Shown here in pieces: positions 28,227 to 36,189 of a stretch of DNA of 64,000 nt. Below the pieces are notes generated by a model that was not told the origin of the DNA, made no database searches, and saw only the letters and a program-made list of their open reading frames with translations. Source of the DNA: Anaerolineales bacterium (GTDB lineage: Bacteria > Chloroflexota > Anaerolineae > Anaerolineales > UBA4823); NCBI GenBank assembly GCA_003105035.1, contig PQAL01000004.1:1-64000 (forward strand). The letters run 5' to 3'. A program made the translations under genes and the position numbers. How positions within the stretch are numbered: position 1 is the stretch's first letter; every line of letters starts with the position of its first letter.

Positions 28227-29117
28227 ATGGCAAAAAAACAGCAGGCGATGTCTCCAGGTCAGAATCCAGGAGAATTGGTGATCGCCAGGTTAAATACTTT
28301 CACCGATCCGCAAGGAAATCTTCGGATAGTTGGATTGATAAAGAACAAAACTGGCGATCTCGTAAAGTCAATTCAATTGCTGGCGGACATCCGTGATGAC
28401 TCGGGGAATTCACTCCTCAGGGACGAAAGCGGTCAGGTAGTGGATGGGAAACCTTTTTACCCAGAGATCACCACATTAATCCCGGGAGAGTCATCCCCAT
28501 TCTCCTTTATTTACAACCAGCGCAATGGCGCAACCTCCTCCTATGAAATTAGAATCATTAATTACCAGGTCGGAGAATCGACCCGGGCTGATCCGGTGAT
28601 CTCCATTGAAGAATCCAAACCAGACCTCCAAATTCCTGAAACCAGTAAAGCAGAAATAATTCCCGTAATACCCGTGGATGTCTCCCGGCATATTTCAGAG
28701 CTGGAGGCTGTAAAACCAAAGCCTGAGGCTCAATTACCCGCGCATCCCGAACTTGATTCCGTTGTCCAACAATTCGTGACACAGGCGGGAGAGGACTTGA
28801 TCGCCACGGTGGTGACAGGACCGGATGGAAACATCCTGTCAAGCAGGTCGAATGATCCCGCATTCAACTCGACGATCACTGCTGCAAGTATCACACCGAT
28901 TTTACAATTGGCTGCTCGAGCTGGTGCGAAAATTAACTTGGGCAAGGTGGAAAACAACATGACCACCACGGATAAAGTCTATTTCATTGCCAGATTCATC
29001 GGAGATGGTTCTTACAACTGGGGGGTTATTATATTAAAGAGCGCAACCATTGGTTTTATCCGTTTGTTGATGAACGAATTTGCAGAAAAGATCTGGTTGA
29101 AGGTCAAGCAGGGGTGA
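28227..29117 (+). CDS. FxLYD-like / roadblock-like two-domain protein
   Basis: 296 residues, no signal peptide. Residues 15-115 resemble an FxLYD-type beta-sandwich (GNLRIVGLIKNKTGDLVKSI, PGESSPFSF), a fold usually found outside the cell. A linker rich in Pro/Glu follows. Residues 170-296 look like a roadblock/LC7-type domain (LIATVVTGPDGNILSSRS, a central helix, then FIARFIGDGSYNWGVIIL). The second assignment is tentative. GAGAGGCGG precedes the ATG. The 250-bp upstream region is AT-rich and probably holds its promoter. Function not known. Confidence 0.55.
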   Translation: MAKKQQAMSPGQNPGELVIARLNTFTDPQGNLRIVGLIKNKTGDLVKSIQLLADIRDDSGNSLLRDESGQVVDGKPFYPEITTLIPGESSPFSFIYNQRNGATSSYEIRIINYQVGESTRADPVISIEESKPDLQIPETSKAEIIPVIPVDVSRHISELEAVKPKPEAQLPAHPELDSVVQQFVTQAGEDLIATVVTGPDGNILSSRSNDPAFNSTITAASITPILQLAARAGAKINLGKVENNMTTTDKVYFIARFIGDGSYNWGVIILKSATIGFIRLLMNEFAEKIWLKVKQG

Positions 29118-29251
29118 GCTGGTCATACCCACAGCAGCCAGATCTGCTTGTCTGACGGGCATCCCCCTCACGGAAATTCGGTGACCTTCAGCAAGACGCC
29201 CTCCCCCAATGAGAACGGATGCACTGGGAGAAATGAGGTGCACTTTTGCGT

Positions 29252-29890
29252 TCATGGCAGCATACCAAGCTGGTCAGACTCGCTCATGGATGTGTCCGTG
29301 AGGATGAGTTCATGGGTATACCCGCCGGTTTCCCAGCGATACGTCAGCATGGGACCGCTGTACCCGCCCATCGTGATGAACCCGCTGCCGGATTGAACGC
29401 TCCCTGCAGGTGGAGTTTCAGGGGGGACAGCCTGTTCCGGTAGCAGTTGGACGGGGCTGCGCTGGTAGATGATCAGGTGCCCGCGGGGATCCTGCCAGGT
29501 GATGGTCAGGCTGTCCCCGGTTGCCTCTCCCTGCGGCTGCAGCGAGTACGCGGGAGGAACGCTCGGAAGGACCAGGTCCGGGTGAAGGGCGAGCAGGTCG
29601 CCCACCTCCAACGATTCGACCGCCTGGGCAACCCCGATGCCTGCGCCGGCCACTTCCCCGTTCTCACCCTGGATGGTCACGGAGGTATCGCTCAGTTCAG
29701 TCACAGCCTCCATGTTCCCGCTCACCACCAATTTGCCGGTGCCCGGGTCAACGCGGACGGTCACGCCGTTGAAGGTGAGCAGGGTCTCCATGGCAGCCCT
29801 GGCAGCCGGTGAGAAGGCGAACAGGAGGGCGATGGAGATGACCAGCGCCAGGGTGATGAACAACACGGTACGGTTGCGACGGGAAGACAT
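29252..29890 (-). CDS. Single-pass membrane or secreted protein of unknown function
   Basis: 212 residues. One N-terminal hydrophobic helix (residues 8-30, ending before ARAAMETLL). The rest is predicted extracytoplasmic and beta-rich: a GVTVRVDPGTGKLVVSG segment and a C-terminal YSGPMLTYRWETGGYTHELI. It has no enzyme motif I can name. It lies 28 bp from the PAS gene on the same strand, so the two may be co-transcribed. Confidence 0.55.
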   Translation of the reverse strand: MSSRRNRTVLFITLALVISIALLFAFSPAARAAMETLLTFNGVTVRVDPGTGKLVVSGNMEAVTELSDTSVTIQGENGEVAGAGIGVAQAVESLEVGDLLALHPDLVLPSVPPAYSLQPQGEATGDSLTITWQDPRGHLIIYQRSPVQLLPEQAVPPETPPAGSVQSGSGFITMGGYSGPMLTYRWETGGYTHELILTDTSMSESDQLGMLP

Positions 29891-29917
29891 GGCTTGACTG
29901 GTGGAGAGGATCAGCCC

Positions 29918-30304
29918 CTACTTCACTTCACGGAAGAAATGCAGGGCAAGCATTTCACCACGCCAGGGGAAGGGGATCATATCCGTTTCGGCTTTGAACC
30001 GTGAGCCGTCCTTGCGGATGCCTGTCACCTGGAAACGAGCCGGGGTCAGTTCCTGGTGGATGTGCTGATGGTACATACTGACGATCTTCTCCACATCCCC
30101 GGGGATGGCGTGCTTGTTCACAAAGCCATCCATCGCTTCCCATTCTTTCACGGTCAGGCCGAACATTTTGGCAAAACGCTCGTTGCAGATCTTGTGGACT
30201 TCATCAATGTAAAGATAGATGCCCTCCGGGCTGTTCTCGAACAGGGGGCGGAACTGCTCTGCCAGTTCATTAAGGATCTTCACATGCTCGTGTTCTGCGG
30301 CCAT
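29918..30304 (-). CDS. Small PAS-domain protein
   Basis: 128 residues; ATG 30304 preceded by AAAGGAG is chosen over an upstream in-frame ATG at 30376. The single PAS core runs from about residue 15 to the end (FRPLFENSPEGIYLYIDEVHK, NERFAKMFGLTVKEWEAMDG, and a C-terminal strand pattern ending ALHFFREVK). No output domain is attached, so it would have to act through a partner. Ligand unknown. Confidence 0.75.
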   Translation of the reverse strand: MAAEHEHVKILNELAEQFRPLFENSPEGIYLYIDEVHKICNERFAKMFGLTVKEWEAMDGFVNKHAIPGDVEKIVSMYHQHIHQELTPARFQVTGIRKDGSRFKAETDMIPFPWRGEMLALHFFREVK

Positions 30305-30643
30305 GGGTGGTCTCCTTTCAGTATACCGATAAGTGTGTTTAATATTATAGTCCAAAATAAGACATAATTTATCCAATTAAGATTCGTCTAAGTTAAGGGG
30401 CATGTGAAGGAAAGTGGGTTGCCTGATCATTCTCCCCCAAGTTAAGGCATGGGACGAGGTTATTCAAAAAAAGATGGCAGAAGGTATAGAAGCTATAAAG
30501 GTGGTCAGTGAAAACCTGATGAACCGGTTCCCCACCCGACTTGGCATGACATCTTTCCAAAATTCAACATACTGCAAATGGGGATCGCGCACTTTGCATC
30601 CCCGTTTTTTGGGGAGGGCAGGGTTGGGGCTGTTGTGACTCAC
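30305..30643. other. Intergenic stretch without a recognised gene
   Basis: No coding signal that I trust. It contains a short GC hairpin near 30600 (CCCCGTTTTTTGGGG, about 30602-30616) just before repeat A, of the same kind as the hairpins at 32.5-32.8 kb. Confidence 0.4.
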
Positions 30644-30735
30644 CTCGGCAGGAGTCGGGCCTCCCGGAAGAACAAACCCCATTGCTATGCTACGAGGGGT
30701 TTCGGCGGGACGGTGTGCGACCAAGCGTATTCAGT
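30644..30735 (-). repeat. tRNA-3'-half-derived repeat, copy A (long, with insert)
   Basis: Read on the minus strand: AATACGCTTGGTCGCA (anticodon-stem and variable-loop part), then about 55-60 nt of foreign sequence, then CCCGACTCCTGCCGAGG, which continues the T-arm. The insert sits inside the T-arm. Compare copies B, C and E. No 5' tRNA half is present. Confidence 0.7.
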
Positions 30736-30802
30736 CTCAAACCCAGTTCGACAATTATCTATCCTTCATGGGATTTGCTACGGTGAAGTGGAAGGAAAAA
30801 TG

Positions 30803-31357
30803 CTATTTGAACTTGAACCCTTCGGCAAGCTGAATGCACCGTTCTGACACAGGGATGATCGCGCCTGGCGTGGCATCTGCTGGACTGACACAAATCAATG
30901 CATACGCCCAACCATTGTATTCCATCCAGATTTCTCTCGTCTGTACATAAGGTTCACCGCTGAACTCGCGGTGGATATACTCGATTGCCGTGCGAGCATT
31001 GATCGTGATCTGGTTTTGTGATATCAACTGGAAGTCATTGGAATAAAGTTCGCTGATTAATCGCATGTGGTCTGTGAAAACGGTGTCCAGATCACTCCCC
31101 GAAGGGATTGTTTGGCGATTAATTAAAAAATACGGGTAATGTCCCACATTTGAAAACAACAAGTGTTCGGAATTGGTGACCGAATCAAAATAGGGTGGAT
31201 CATACATCTTGGTTTTGTAACTTGCTGGAACCGAAAACGTGAAATCTTCACCTTCGTAGAGGGTATAGCCGATTGGGTTGGAACAAGCGAGGATGGAAAC
31301 GAATAGAGTAAGAACTGCACATAATAAGCGGAAATTCATAAATCTCGGATTCGCCAT
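30803..31357 (-). CDS. Lipoprotein of unknown function
   Basis: 184 residues; ATG 31357 follows AAGGAGAGG and gives a lipoprotein signal with lipobox SILAC. The mature part is mixed alpha/beta (GEDFTFSVPASYKTKMYDPP, then a region with YPYFLINRQTIPSG) and may be PsbP/DcrB-like; I cannot confirm that. It ends with two cysteines flanking a helix. It lies between repeats A and B with the next lipoprotein gene. Confidence 0.6.
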   Translation of the reverse strand: MANPRFMNFRLLCAVLTLFVSILACSNPIGYTLYEGEDFTFSVPASYKTKMYDPPYFDSVTNSEHLLFSNVGHYPYFLINRQTIPSGSDLDTVFTDHMRLISELYSNDFQLISQNQITINARTAIEYIHREFSGEPYVQTREIWMEYNGWAYALICVSPADATPGAIIPVSERCIQLAEGFKFK

Positions 31358-31572
31358 GACCTCTCCTTCTGCTCCAGCCGAGATGAAGACTGATCCAACC
31401 GCGAAAGAAATGGAAGAAACCCCAACCTGATTCGAGAATTCCAGTTTTATAAAAGGCTGCCAAACAGCCTGGCTCACCAGCGGCGAGCCGCCAGGCAATG
31501 ATGACTTTCCTCCTCAAAGAGCACCCGCTGCCCAGACGTCATCCAACTGCCCGGGCAGGGGAATCCAACCTA

Positions 31573-32289
31573 TCAGGGCTTGTTGAGAATGGTGAAGAAA
31601 TCAAAATCTGCCACGGTGCCTGTGGTGGTGGTAGCGCTGGCACGGATGCCAACCTTGGGGTTCACAAAATCGAATTCGTGCGTCCCGATCAGGGTCCAGT
31701 CCTGTCCATCCGAACTGTAATACGCAGTAAAGAGCGTGCCGGCCTTGGTCAGGCGCAACCAGGCTTCATTCTTCACATCGGTCACAGTTCCCAGGTTGGG
31801 ACCCACGTACTTTCCATCCTGCGCACCTTCAAAATAGATGCCATTTCCAACGCATCCGCCGGGGATGTCGCAGAACAGCCGGCCAAAAGAGGCCACAGTT
31901 TGAGGATCTACAAAAACGATGAGCCCGGCAAATTCAAATTTACTGGTGGGCTCAAAGAGCACATGAGTGCTGATCTCAAAATCGGAGCTGCCCGGGTCGC
32001 GTAACAAGACCAGTTCATAAGGATCATTTTGCAGGACATAGTGTAAAAATCCTGGGGTGGTGGAAAGATCCAGGGAGGGGACATGCTCCGCGTTCCATGT
32101 CCAACCCGGCTGAAGGACGGCGTCGAAGTCTTCCTGGAAGGGGGTTGGTTCGGTGAAGGTGGGAAGTGGAATCGTGGAGGTGGGAGGGGGAGGTGTGGGT
32201 GTGGCGGGCACGCTGGTGGGAGTAGCAGGGGTACTGTTGCAACCCGCCAGGAACATCAAAAAGATCAACAAATAAGCGGCGTATTTCAT
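31573..32289 (-). CDS. Lipoprotein with DUF1349-like beta-sandwich
   Basis: 238 residues. Signal and lipobox FLAGC at residue 17, a Thr/Pro linker (residues 19-50), then a concanavalin-like domain (FQEDFDAVLQPGWTWNAE, EFAGLIVFVDPQTVASFG, AYYSSDGQDWTLIG, VGIRASATTTT) typical of DUF1349/laminin-G-type sandwich proteins that bind or stand beside glycans. Probably surface-exposed. It has the same layout as the ABC-linked lipoproteins, but is shorter. Confidence 0.7.
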   Translation of the reverse strand: MKYAAYLLIFLMFLAGCNSTPATPTSVPATPTPPPPTSTIPLPTFTEPTPFQEDFDAVLQPGWTWNAEHVPSLDLSTTPGFLHYVLQNDPYELVLLRDPGSSDFEISTHVLFEPTSKFEFAGLIVFVDPQTVASFGRLFCDIPGGCVGNGIYFEGAQDGKYVGPNLGTVTDVKNEAWLRLTKAGTLFTAYYSSDGQDWTLIGTHEFDFVNPKVGIRASATTTTGTVADFDFFTILNKP

Positions 32290-32569
32290 GGGGCTCCCTC
32301 CATTGACTTATGATCTGGAAATGTTGCCTTCCGCCAGGACATATCGCGCATCAGGCGACATTTAATGTCCATTAAATAGTATTCCTTTTAATTACTGAAT
32401 ACAATAGGTAATCACCAGATCAAGGGTTGGAATATGAGCAGACAAGCCCCCGGGCGCAGCGACTGCATGCCCGAGCGGGCTGCGAGCCTGCCTAGGGCGG
32501 TGCAGAGGCGCGGTGCGCCCTCTCAGCGACCCACTTTTTTGTGTCACTGCGAGCAAGGCGATGCACATG

Positions 32570-32787
32570 TCCCCGTACTTTGGGGAGTCCCCTGGTTAAG
32601 AGGGGCAGCGCTTCCCCGGCGGGGGGAGCATCCGGCGCTCATCCCCGAAATACGGGGTTTTCCAAGGGGCGGGGATCCCCAAAAAGCGGGGATAATAATA
32701 ATTACGCTTCGCGGTGCGCCGAATACGCCCGGTGGCGGCTTGTCCCCAAAGAACGGGGATGCTTCGCGAATGCCGCCCCGGGCGGCA
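32570..32787. repeat. Cluster of GC-rich hairpins
   Basis: At least six short inverted repeats in 218 bp: TCCCC-GTACTTT-GGGGA (32570), CCCCT/AGGGG (32589-32605), CTTCCCC/GGGGGAG (32611-32628), CCCCG/CGGGG (32643-32657), ATCCCC/GGGGAT (32675-32693) next to the palindrome GGGGATCCCC, TCCCC/GGGGA (32743-32759), and TGCCGCC/GGCGGCA (32771-32787). No T-runs, and no convincing gene. The 860-bp gap from 32290 to 33152 otherwise holds only repeat B and AT-rich DNA. Confidence 0.6.
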
Positions 32788-33009
32788 AAAAGCTTGATTT
32801 AAGCCCCGCGCGCGCACACTTAAGTGATTTATAAAAACAAATCAAAATTTGAGTTTATAGGGGGTTATAGTAATGAAGAAGCGATACGTGTGAATTATTA
32901 AAATTGATTTGTTTTTATTTGTTTTTTTGGAAAGGGGTTGAAAAGGGGGGGATGAAGATCGTGGAAGGTTTGGTTTATCCATGCTCACCCATTAACACTG
33001 CATAATTGA

Positions 33010-33124
33010 GCCTGGCAGGACGGGATCCCCCGCAGGGAGAGCCGGGTTTCTCGGAAGGACAACCCCCTTCGCTACGCTACGTGGACCTTCGGTGGGACGG
33101 TGTGCGACCAAACGATTATGAGTA
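33010..33124 (-). repeat. tRNA-3'-half-derived repeat, copy B (long, with insert)
   Basis: Minus strand begins CTCATAATCGTTTGGTCGCA, then the long insert containing AAGGTCCACGTAGCGTAGCG and TTGTCCTTCCGAGAAACC, then a variable GC-rich part and CCTGCCAGGC, the acceptor-stem end. It lies 28 bp from the 3' end of the AAA gene. Confidence 0.7.
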
Positions 33125-33152
33125 AGGGCGTCCGCTTTCCATATAGGGCGAG

Positions 33153-34298
33153 CTACAGATGATGGATCAACTCTGGGACGCTTTGCAATGGCAGAACCGA
33201 GATCTTCTTTTCGACCTGGTAAGCATCTGCACCTGGATAGACCACCCACAAATGGGAAAGATCCAGATCGTGCAGCACAGATTGCATCGAACGAGTGATC
33301 TCGGGAGCTTCGCTGAACTTCACTTCAATCCCGTAACGTTTCCCTTTATGGAAGAACAGCAAATCCAGCTCCGCACTTTTATGGACCGCCCAGAAGTATG
33401 CTTCTGACGGACGGATGATCTGCAAGACCTGTTCGATCACGTATCCTTCCCAGGAAGCACCGACCTTCGGATGACCTAATAAGGTATTCATACCATCTAT
33501 GTTGAGCAAGCTATGCAGGAGACCGCTATCGCGGAGATAGACCTTCGGTGACCGCACCTGGCGTTTGCTCATGTTTTCATGCCATGGCTGGAGTTGTCGC
33601 ACCATAAAAGCCCCTGTCAGAACATCAAGATATCCACGTACCGTTTTATCCGATAATCCCATTGCACGGCTCAGTTCGGATGCATTCCAGGTTTGGGCAT
33701 GATAATGCGCCAGCATGGTCCAGAAACGCCGCATGGCAGTGGCAGGAATCTGAATGCCGAGTTGTGGAATGTCTCGTTCTAGGAAAGTGCGGATAAATCC
33801 TTCCCGCCAGGTCAGACTGTCTGTTTCGTTTTTTGCTAAGTAGGAGCGTGGAAAACATCCCCTTATCCAAAGCGACTGCCAATTCGAACTCCCCACTTCA
33901 GTCAGGTCAAATCCATTCAAATCCACAAATTCAATTCGTCCCGCAAGCGTTTCTGAAGCATTCCGGATGATCCCCGGTGAGGCGCTGCCCAGGATGATGA
34001 AGCGCGCTTTTTGTCCCGGGCGGTCCACCAATACTCTCAAAGTGCCAAACAATTCCGGCATCAGCTGGATCTCATCCAGAATGACCAGCCCTTCCAGGTT
34101 TCCAAGTGCAAGTTCGGGGTTCTGGAGTCGGCGCTGATCCGGAATGGATTCCAGGTCAAAGAAAGTCGCCGTTTTTTCTTCGGCAAACATGCGCGCCAAT
34201 GTGGTTTTCCCAGTTTGGCGCGGCCCCAACAAAGCGGTTATGGGGGAGCGGCGAACTGCTGTTTTCAATAATTCGAGATAATCTGGGCGATTGATCAT
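33153..34298 (-). CDS. AAA ATPase with DUF4143 C-terminal domain
   Basis: 381 residues. N-terminal P-loop ATPase (AAA_14 type): Walker A GPRQTGKTTLAR, Walker B GLVILDEIQLMP, and a sensor segment (ARFIILGSASPGI). The C-terminal DUF4143 domain ends with a nuclease-fold-like stretch (AELDLLFFHKGKRYGIEVKFSE), which retains a D..EVK pattern. The family is common in accessory DNA and its cellular role is unsettled; nuclease or toxin-antitoxin-like roles have been proposed. It is the only gene between repeats B and C, so B-gene-C looks like one cassette. Confidence 0.85.
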   Translation of the reverse strand: MINRPDYLELLKTAVRRSPITALLGPRQTGKTTLARMFAEEKTATFFDLESIPDQRRLQNPELALGNLEGLVILDEIQLMPELFGTLRVLVDRPGQKARFIILGSASPGIIRNASETLAGRIEFVDLNGFDLTEVGSSNWQSLWIRGCFPRSYLAKNETDSLTWREGFIRTFLERDIPQLGIQIPATAMRRFWTMLAHYHAQTWNASELSRAMGLSDKTVRGYLDVLTGAFMVRQLQPWHENMSKRQVRSPKVYLRDSGLLHSLLNIDGMNTLLGHPKVGASWEGYVIEQVLQIIRPSEAYFWAVHKSAELDLLFFHKGKRYGIEVKFSEAPEITRSMQSVLHDLDLSHLWVVYPGADAYQVEKKISVLPLQSVPELIHHL

Positions 34299-34403
34299 GA
34301 GTTTATTATAGCATGAAATATCGGAGTTATACTCCGAGATTTCAGATAATATTGTGAAAAGTACGGCTCTGCCGTGCCAGTTTGAGGTATGGCGTTAATA
34401 GGT

Positions 34404-34488
34404 CAGGTGGGAGACGTACCTCCCGGAAGGGCAACCCCCTTCGCTACGTGGACATTCGGTGGGACGGTGCGCGACCAAGCGATTATGA
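34404..34488 (-). repeat. tRNA-3'-half-derived repeat, copy C (long, with insert)
   Basis: Minus strand: TTCATAATCGCTTGGTCGCG, the insert (GTCCCACCGAATGTCCACGT, then GCGAAGGGGGTTGCCCTTCC), then a T-arm-like GGGAGGTACGTCTCCC and ACCTG. It lies 106 bp upstream of the AAA gene start. Confidence 0.7.
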
Positions 34489-34509
34489 ATTGGAACAAAT
34501 GCTCGATAT

Positions 34510-34558
34510 ACCGTATATATGGTGCCTTTATGCCTAAAGGGTACCATCGATGAACGGT
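34510..34558. repeat. Inverted repeat module next to copy C
   Basis: Arms ACCGTATATATGG (34510-34522) and CCATCGATGAACGGT (34544-34558), imperfect, spanning 49 bp, 22 bp beyond copy C. It resembles the modules beside copies E and H, but more loosely. No other gene is visible from here to 34984. Confidence 0.4.
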
Positions 34559-34830
34559 CTATTTAGTACTCAAAAGTGCTCGGAAGGTTCCAATATGTCG
34601 ATTTCAACCGTCTTGTTGAACACAAAGTCGCTATGATCATTCATTTTATCGGATAAAATTCATCATAAATGTTAATATAAACAACACAAAGAGATCGATT
34701 AACTGATTGTTATATCGATGTAGATGACCAATATGTTTTATTATTTGAACACATATATACTCAATGAACAGATAATGTATAAATAAATGCCAGCGGATAC
34801 AACAAAATAACATCAAAAACCATCATAATA

Positions 34831-34859
34831 TTGACAAAATAGTATATAAATATTATACT
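34831..34859 (+). promoter_or_regulatory. Sigma70-type promoter of the catabolic operon
   Basis: TTGACA at 34831-34836 (consensus) and TATACT at 34854-34859 with a 17-bp spacer, in AT-rich DNA about 125 bp upstream of the aminotransferase start. It is the best promoter in the window and suggests a leader long enough for a regulator such as the DeoR protein encoded at the end of the operon. Confidence 0.65.
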
Positions 34860-34983
34860 GAACAAGAAAATTGAGTATAGGTTTCACCTCAATAATGATA
34901 TTTATTCTGCTTCCTTGTTGTGATGATGAAGTTTGAGATCCAGGTCATTTCCACCAGAATTCACAAAGGTTACGAAACCCATC

Positions 34984-36069
34984 ATGAATGCACCGAAACT
35001 TTTTACCCCCGGACCTGTGAATGTAAGTGAGGATGTCCGTCAAGCATTGCTTCATTATGATATCTGTCATCGCACCAGAGCATTTGAAGAAATGTTCATT
35101 GACTCCCAAGAAAAGATCAACCAGATCCTTAATGCCGATGCTACCTATTATTCCATTATCATCTCAGGATCGGGAACGGCTGCGAACGAAACCATACTTT
35201 CATCGGTTCTTAAGGAAGGGCAGGGGGTATTGCTGATCAAGAACGGGACGTTTGGGGAGAAATTGGAAGAAATAATTGACCAGTACCGCATCCCAAAAGA
35301 AATCGCATCAAGTGAATGGGCAACCTCTCCAGATCTGAACCTGATCGAGAGCATCTTAAAACGAAATCCAACGATCGCGTTGGTTGCCATGGTTTTTCAT
35401 GAAACCTCCACTGGGATGATCAATCCGGTCCACCAGGTGGGGGAGTTATGCGTGAAGTATGGCAAAAAATACTTCGTGGACGCTGTATCTGCTGCAGGGG
35501 GCGAGCATGTTGACATGCTTAAGAATCACATCGATTTCACCACCTCTGTGGGTGGCAAATGCATTGGTGCGTTTCCCGGTTCTGCTTTCATCTGTGCCAG
35601 GGAAGCATATTTAAAGCAGATCACCGCCAGCCAATGCAAGAATGTTTATCTCAACCTGTATAAGCATTACCAATTTGCCCTTGTCAAGCACCAAACCCCA
35701 AACACTCCCAATGTGACCCTCTTCTGGGCGCTCAATAAGGCAATTACCAATATCCTCCAGGAAGGACTGGAATCACGGATCAGTCGTTATCGCAACTGCG
35801 CGCAAATCATCCGTAACGGAGTCCGCAATGCTGGACTCAGTCTACTGTTGGACAAGGAAATGTCAAACACTGTCACTTCGGTTTTTTTGCCCGAGGGCCG
35901 CAACATTTACCAATTCATAGGCGACCTGGAGGAGCGTGGCTTTTTTGTTTACCTGGGCAAGGGGAAGTACGCCGATCTGGGCATGTTCCAGATCGCCAAC
36001 ATGGGTGAGATCTATGAAAGCGATTGCCACGCTTTCTTGCAAGTGCTGGAAGAAGTCCTGAAAAATTGA
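34984..36069 (+). CDS. Class V aminotransferase, PhnW-like
   Basis: 361 residues; ATG 34984 is chosen because the family N-terminus (KLFTPGPVNVSEDVRQALLH) starts there. PLP enzyme of the alanine-glyoxylate/2-aminoethylphosphonate-pyruvate aminotransferase group: SGSGTAANE phosphate-binding loop, VDAVSAAGGEHVDM (PLP aspartate), and the PLP lysine in SVGGKCIGAFPG. The match to 2-aminoethylphosphonate-pyruvate aminotransferase is suggestive only; there is no phosphonatase or other phn gene beside it. First gene of an operon that continues to 45.9 kb. Confidence 0.75.
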   Translation: MNAPKLFTPGPVNVSEDVRQALLHYDICHRTRAFEEMFIDSQEKINQILNADATYYSIIISGSGTAANETILSSVLKEGQGVLLIKNGTFGEKLEEIIDQYRIPKEIASSEWATSPDLNLIESILKRNPTIALVAMVFHETSTGMINPVHQVGELCVKYGKKYFVDAVSAAGGEHVDMLKNHIDFTTSVGGKCIGAFPGSAFICAREAYLKQITASQCKNVYLNLYKHYQFALVKHQTPNTPNVTLFWALNKAITNILQEGLESRISRYRNCAQIIRNGVRNAGLSLLLDKEMSNTVTSVFLPEGRNIYQFIGDLEERGFFVYLGKGKYADLGMFQIANMGEIYESDCHAFLQVLEEVLKN

Positions 36070-36189
36070 TTGGATATCCCATAACCAATCGTCCATGGAA
36101 GGATACTGGATGGAAAGGAGGACTGACAAAAAATTCTATCAATGCTCTTGACACATTCGATCTGATCAACCTAAACAAGGAGAATGAAG

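Noticed and set aside
32434-32834. Two overlapping plus-strand open frames in the hairpin-rich stretch
   Set aside because: They come from GC-rich inverted repeats, overlap each other, and lack ribosome sites.
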